Source: Bacteroidales bacterium (GTDB taxonomy: Bacteria; Bacteroidota; Bacteroidia; Bacteroidales; Paludibacteraceae). Taken from it: a stretch of 64,000 bases of DNA. The stretch lies in NCBI GenBank assembly GCA_015061115.1, contig SUXE01000013.1, positions 86,344-150,343 on the forward strand, read 5' to 3'. The notes under the pieces are model-generated. The model searched no databases. It was not told the DNA's origin and saw nothing but the letters and a program-made list of their open reading frames with translations. The translations under genes and the position numbers were made by a program. Positions 63,924 to 64,000 of this stretch are shown here, piece by piece (within the stretch, counting starts at the first letter, position 1; each line of letters begins with the position of its first letter).

Positions 63924-64000
63924 TGAAGTGCACCCCAAAAGTTGGACGGTAAAAAAAATTAAATGTTAAAGAATTGGGCTCGGTATTGTGCCGGGCTCAA
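63924..64000 (-). mobile_element. end of an IS3-family (IS150-like) insertion sequence
   Basis: TGAAGTGCACCCCAAAAGTT starts a terminal inverted repeat typical of IS3-family elements. The reverse strand encodes the end of the transposase just inside. Only the first 77 bp are in the window. Confidence 0.8.
63959..64000 (-). CDS. IS3-family transposase, C-terminus (partial)
   Basis: Minus-strand codons 64000-63959 read LSPAQYRAQFFNI then stop. LSPxQYRxQF is the characteristic end of IS150-type OrfB (DDE transposase). The rest of the gene lies beyond the window. Confidence 0.8.
   Translation of the reverse strand: MSPAQYRAQFFNI

Overview
The window looks like a chromosomal segment of an AT-rich Bacteroidota, most likely order Bacteroidales. 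Supporting signs are repeated TAnnTTTG -7 promoter boxes with few Shine-Dalgarno sites, a type IX secretion C-terminal sorting domain, an outer-membrane barrel receptor with a carboxypeptidase-regulatory-like domain, the argH-rsfS-ftsH order, a thr cluster that uses a phosphoglycerate-mutase-like protein in the homoserine kinase position, and DUF3990/DUF3791, SpvB-RHS and DUF4143 proteins. No rRNA, tRNA or CRISPR array was recognised.

Layout: 1-5.5 kb holds the end of a secreted-protein gene and the threonine cluster (thrA, a ThrB-like metalloenzyme, thrC). 5.5-13.6 kb is an accessory island. It carries a secreted protein, an ADP-ribosylglycohydrolase, a DUF3791-DUF3990-DUF3791 operon (DUF3990 belongs to the ADP-ribosyltransferase-like superfamily), a small HTH gene behind an attenuator-like leader, and a four-gene set (YaaW/UPF0174, YkvA/DUF1232, LRAT-like protein, M48 peptidase with a TerB-like tail). 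Several families of dispersed palindromic repeats fill the gaps. 13.6-20.7 kb is minus-strand: CYTH protein, outer-membrane barrel protein, ftsH, rsfS, argH and a small membrane protein. 20.7-21.6 kb is a repeat-rich gap.

22.2-32.7 kb is a polymorphic-toxin locus. A T9SS-sorted protein precedes a 1987-residue SpvB/FG-GAP/RHS protein, followed by three displaced RHS C-terminal tips. Each intact tip is followed by a small multi-span membrane protein that could be its immunity partner. Homologous blocks of up to about 324 bp should allow tip exchange.

33.2-35.8 kb encodes a GPH-type sugar transporter and an M28 glutaminyl-cyclase-like lipoprotein. 35.9-40.5 kb (minus) is an acylation module: FkbH-like HAD protein, acyl carrier protein, MBOAT and an SGNH-like protein. 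40.9-46.2 kb has two secreted proteins, a truncated DUF4143 gene inserted beside a flippase whose 3' end is duplicated, a PHP phosphoesterase and mscL. 46.4-57.6 kb has a large secreted repeat protein, then a probable operon of TPR protein, outer-membrane barrel, DnaJ/TerB-like protein and uvrC. 57.6-63.9 kb contains three parS-like palindromes, a U32 peptidase, a Dus tRNA-dihydrouridine synthase, polA and a polyprenyl synthase. The window ends inside an IS3-family element that appears to have landed in the terminator of the last gene.
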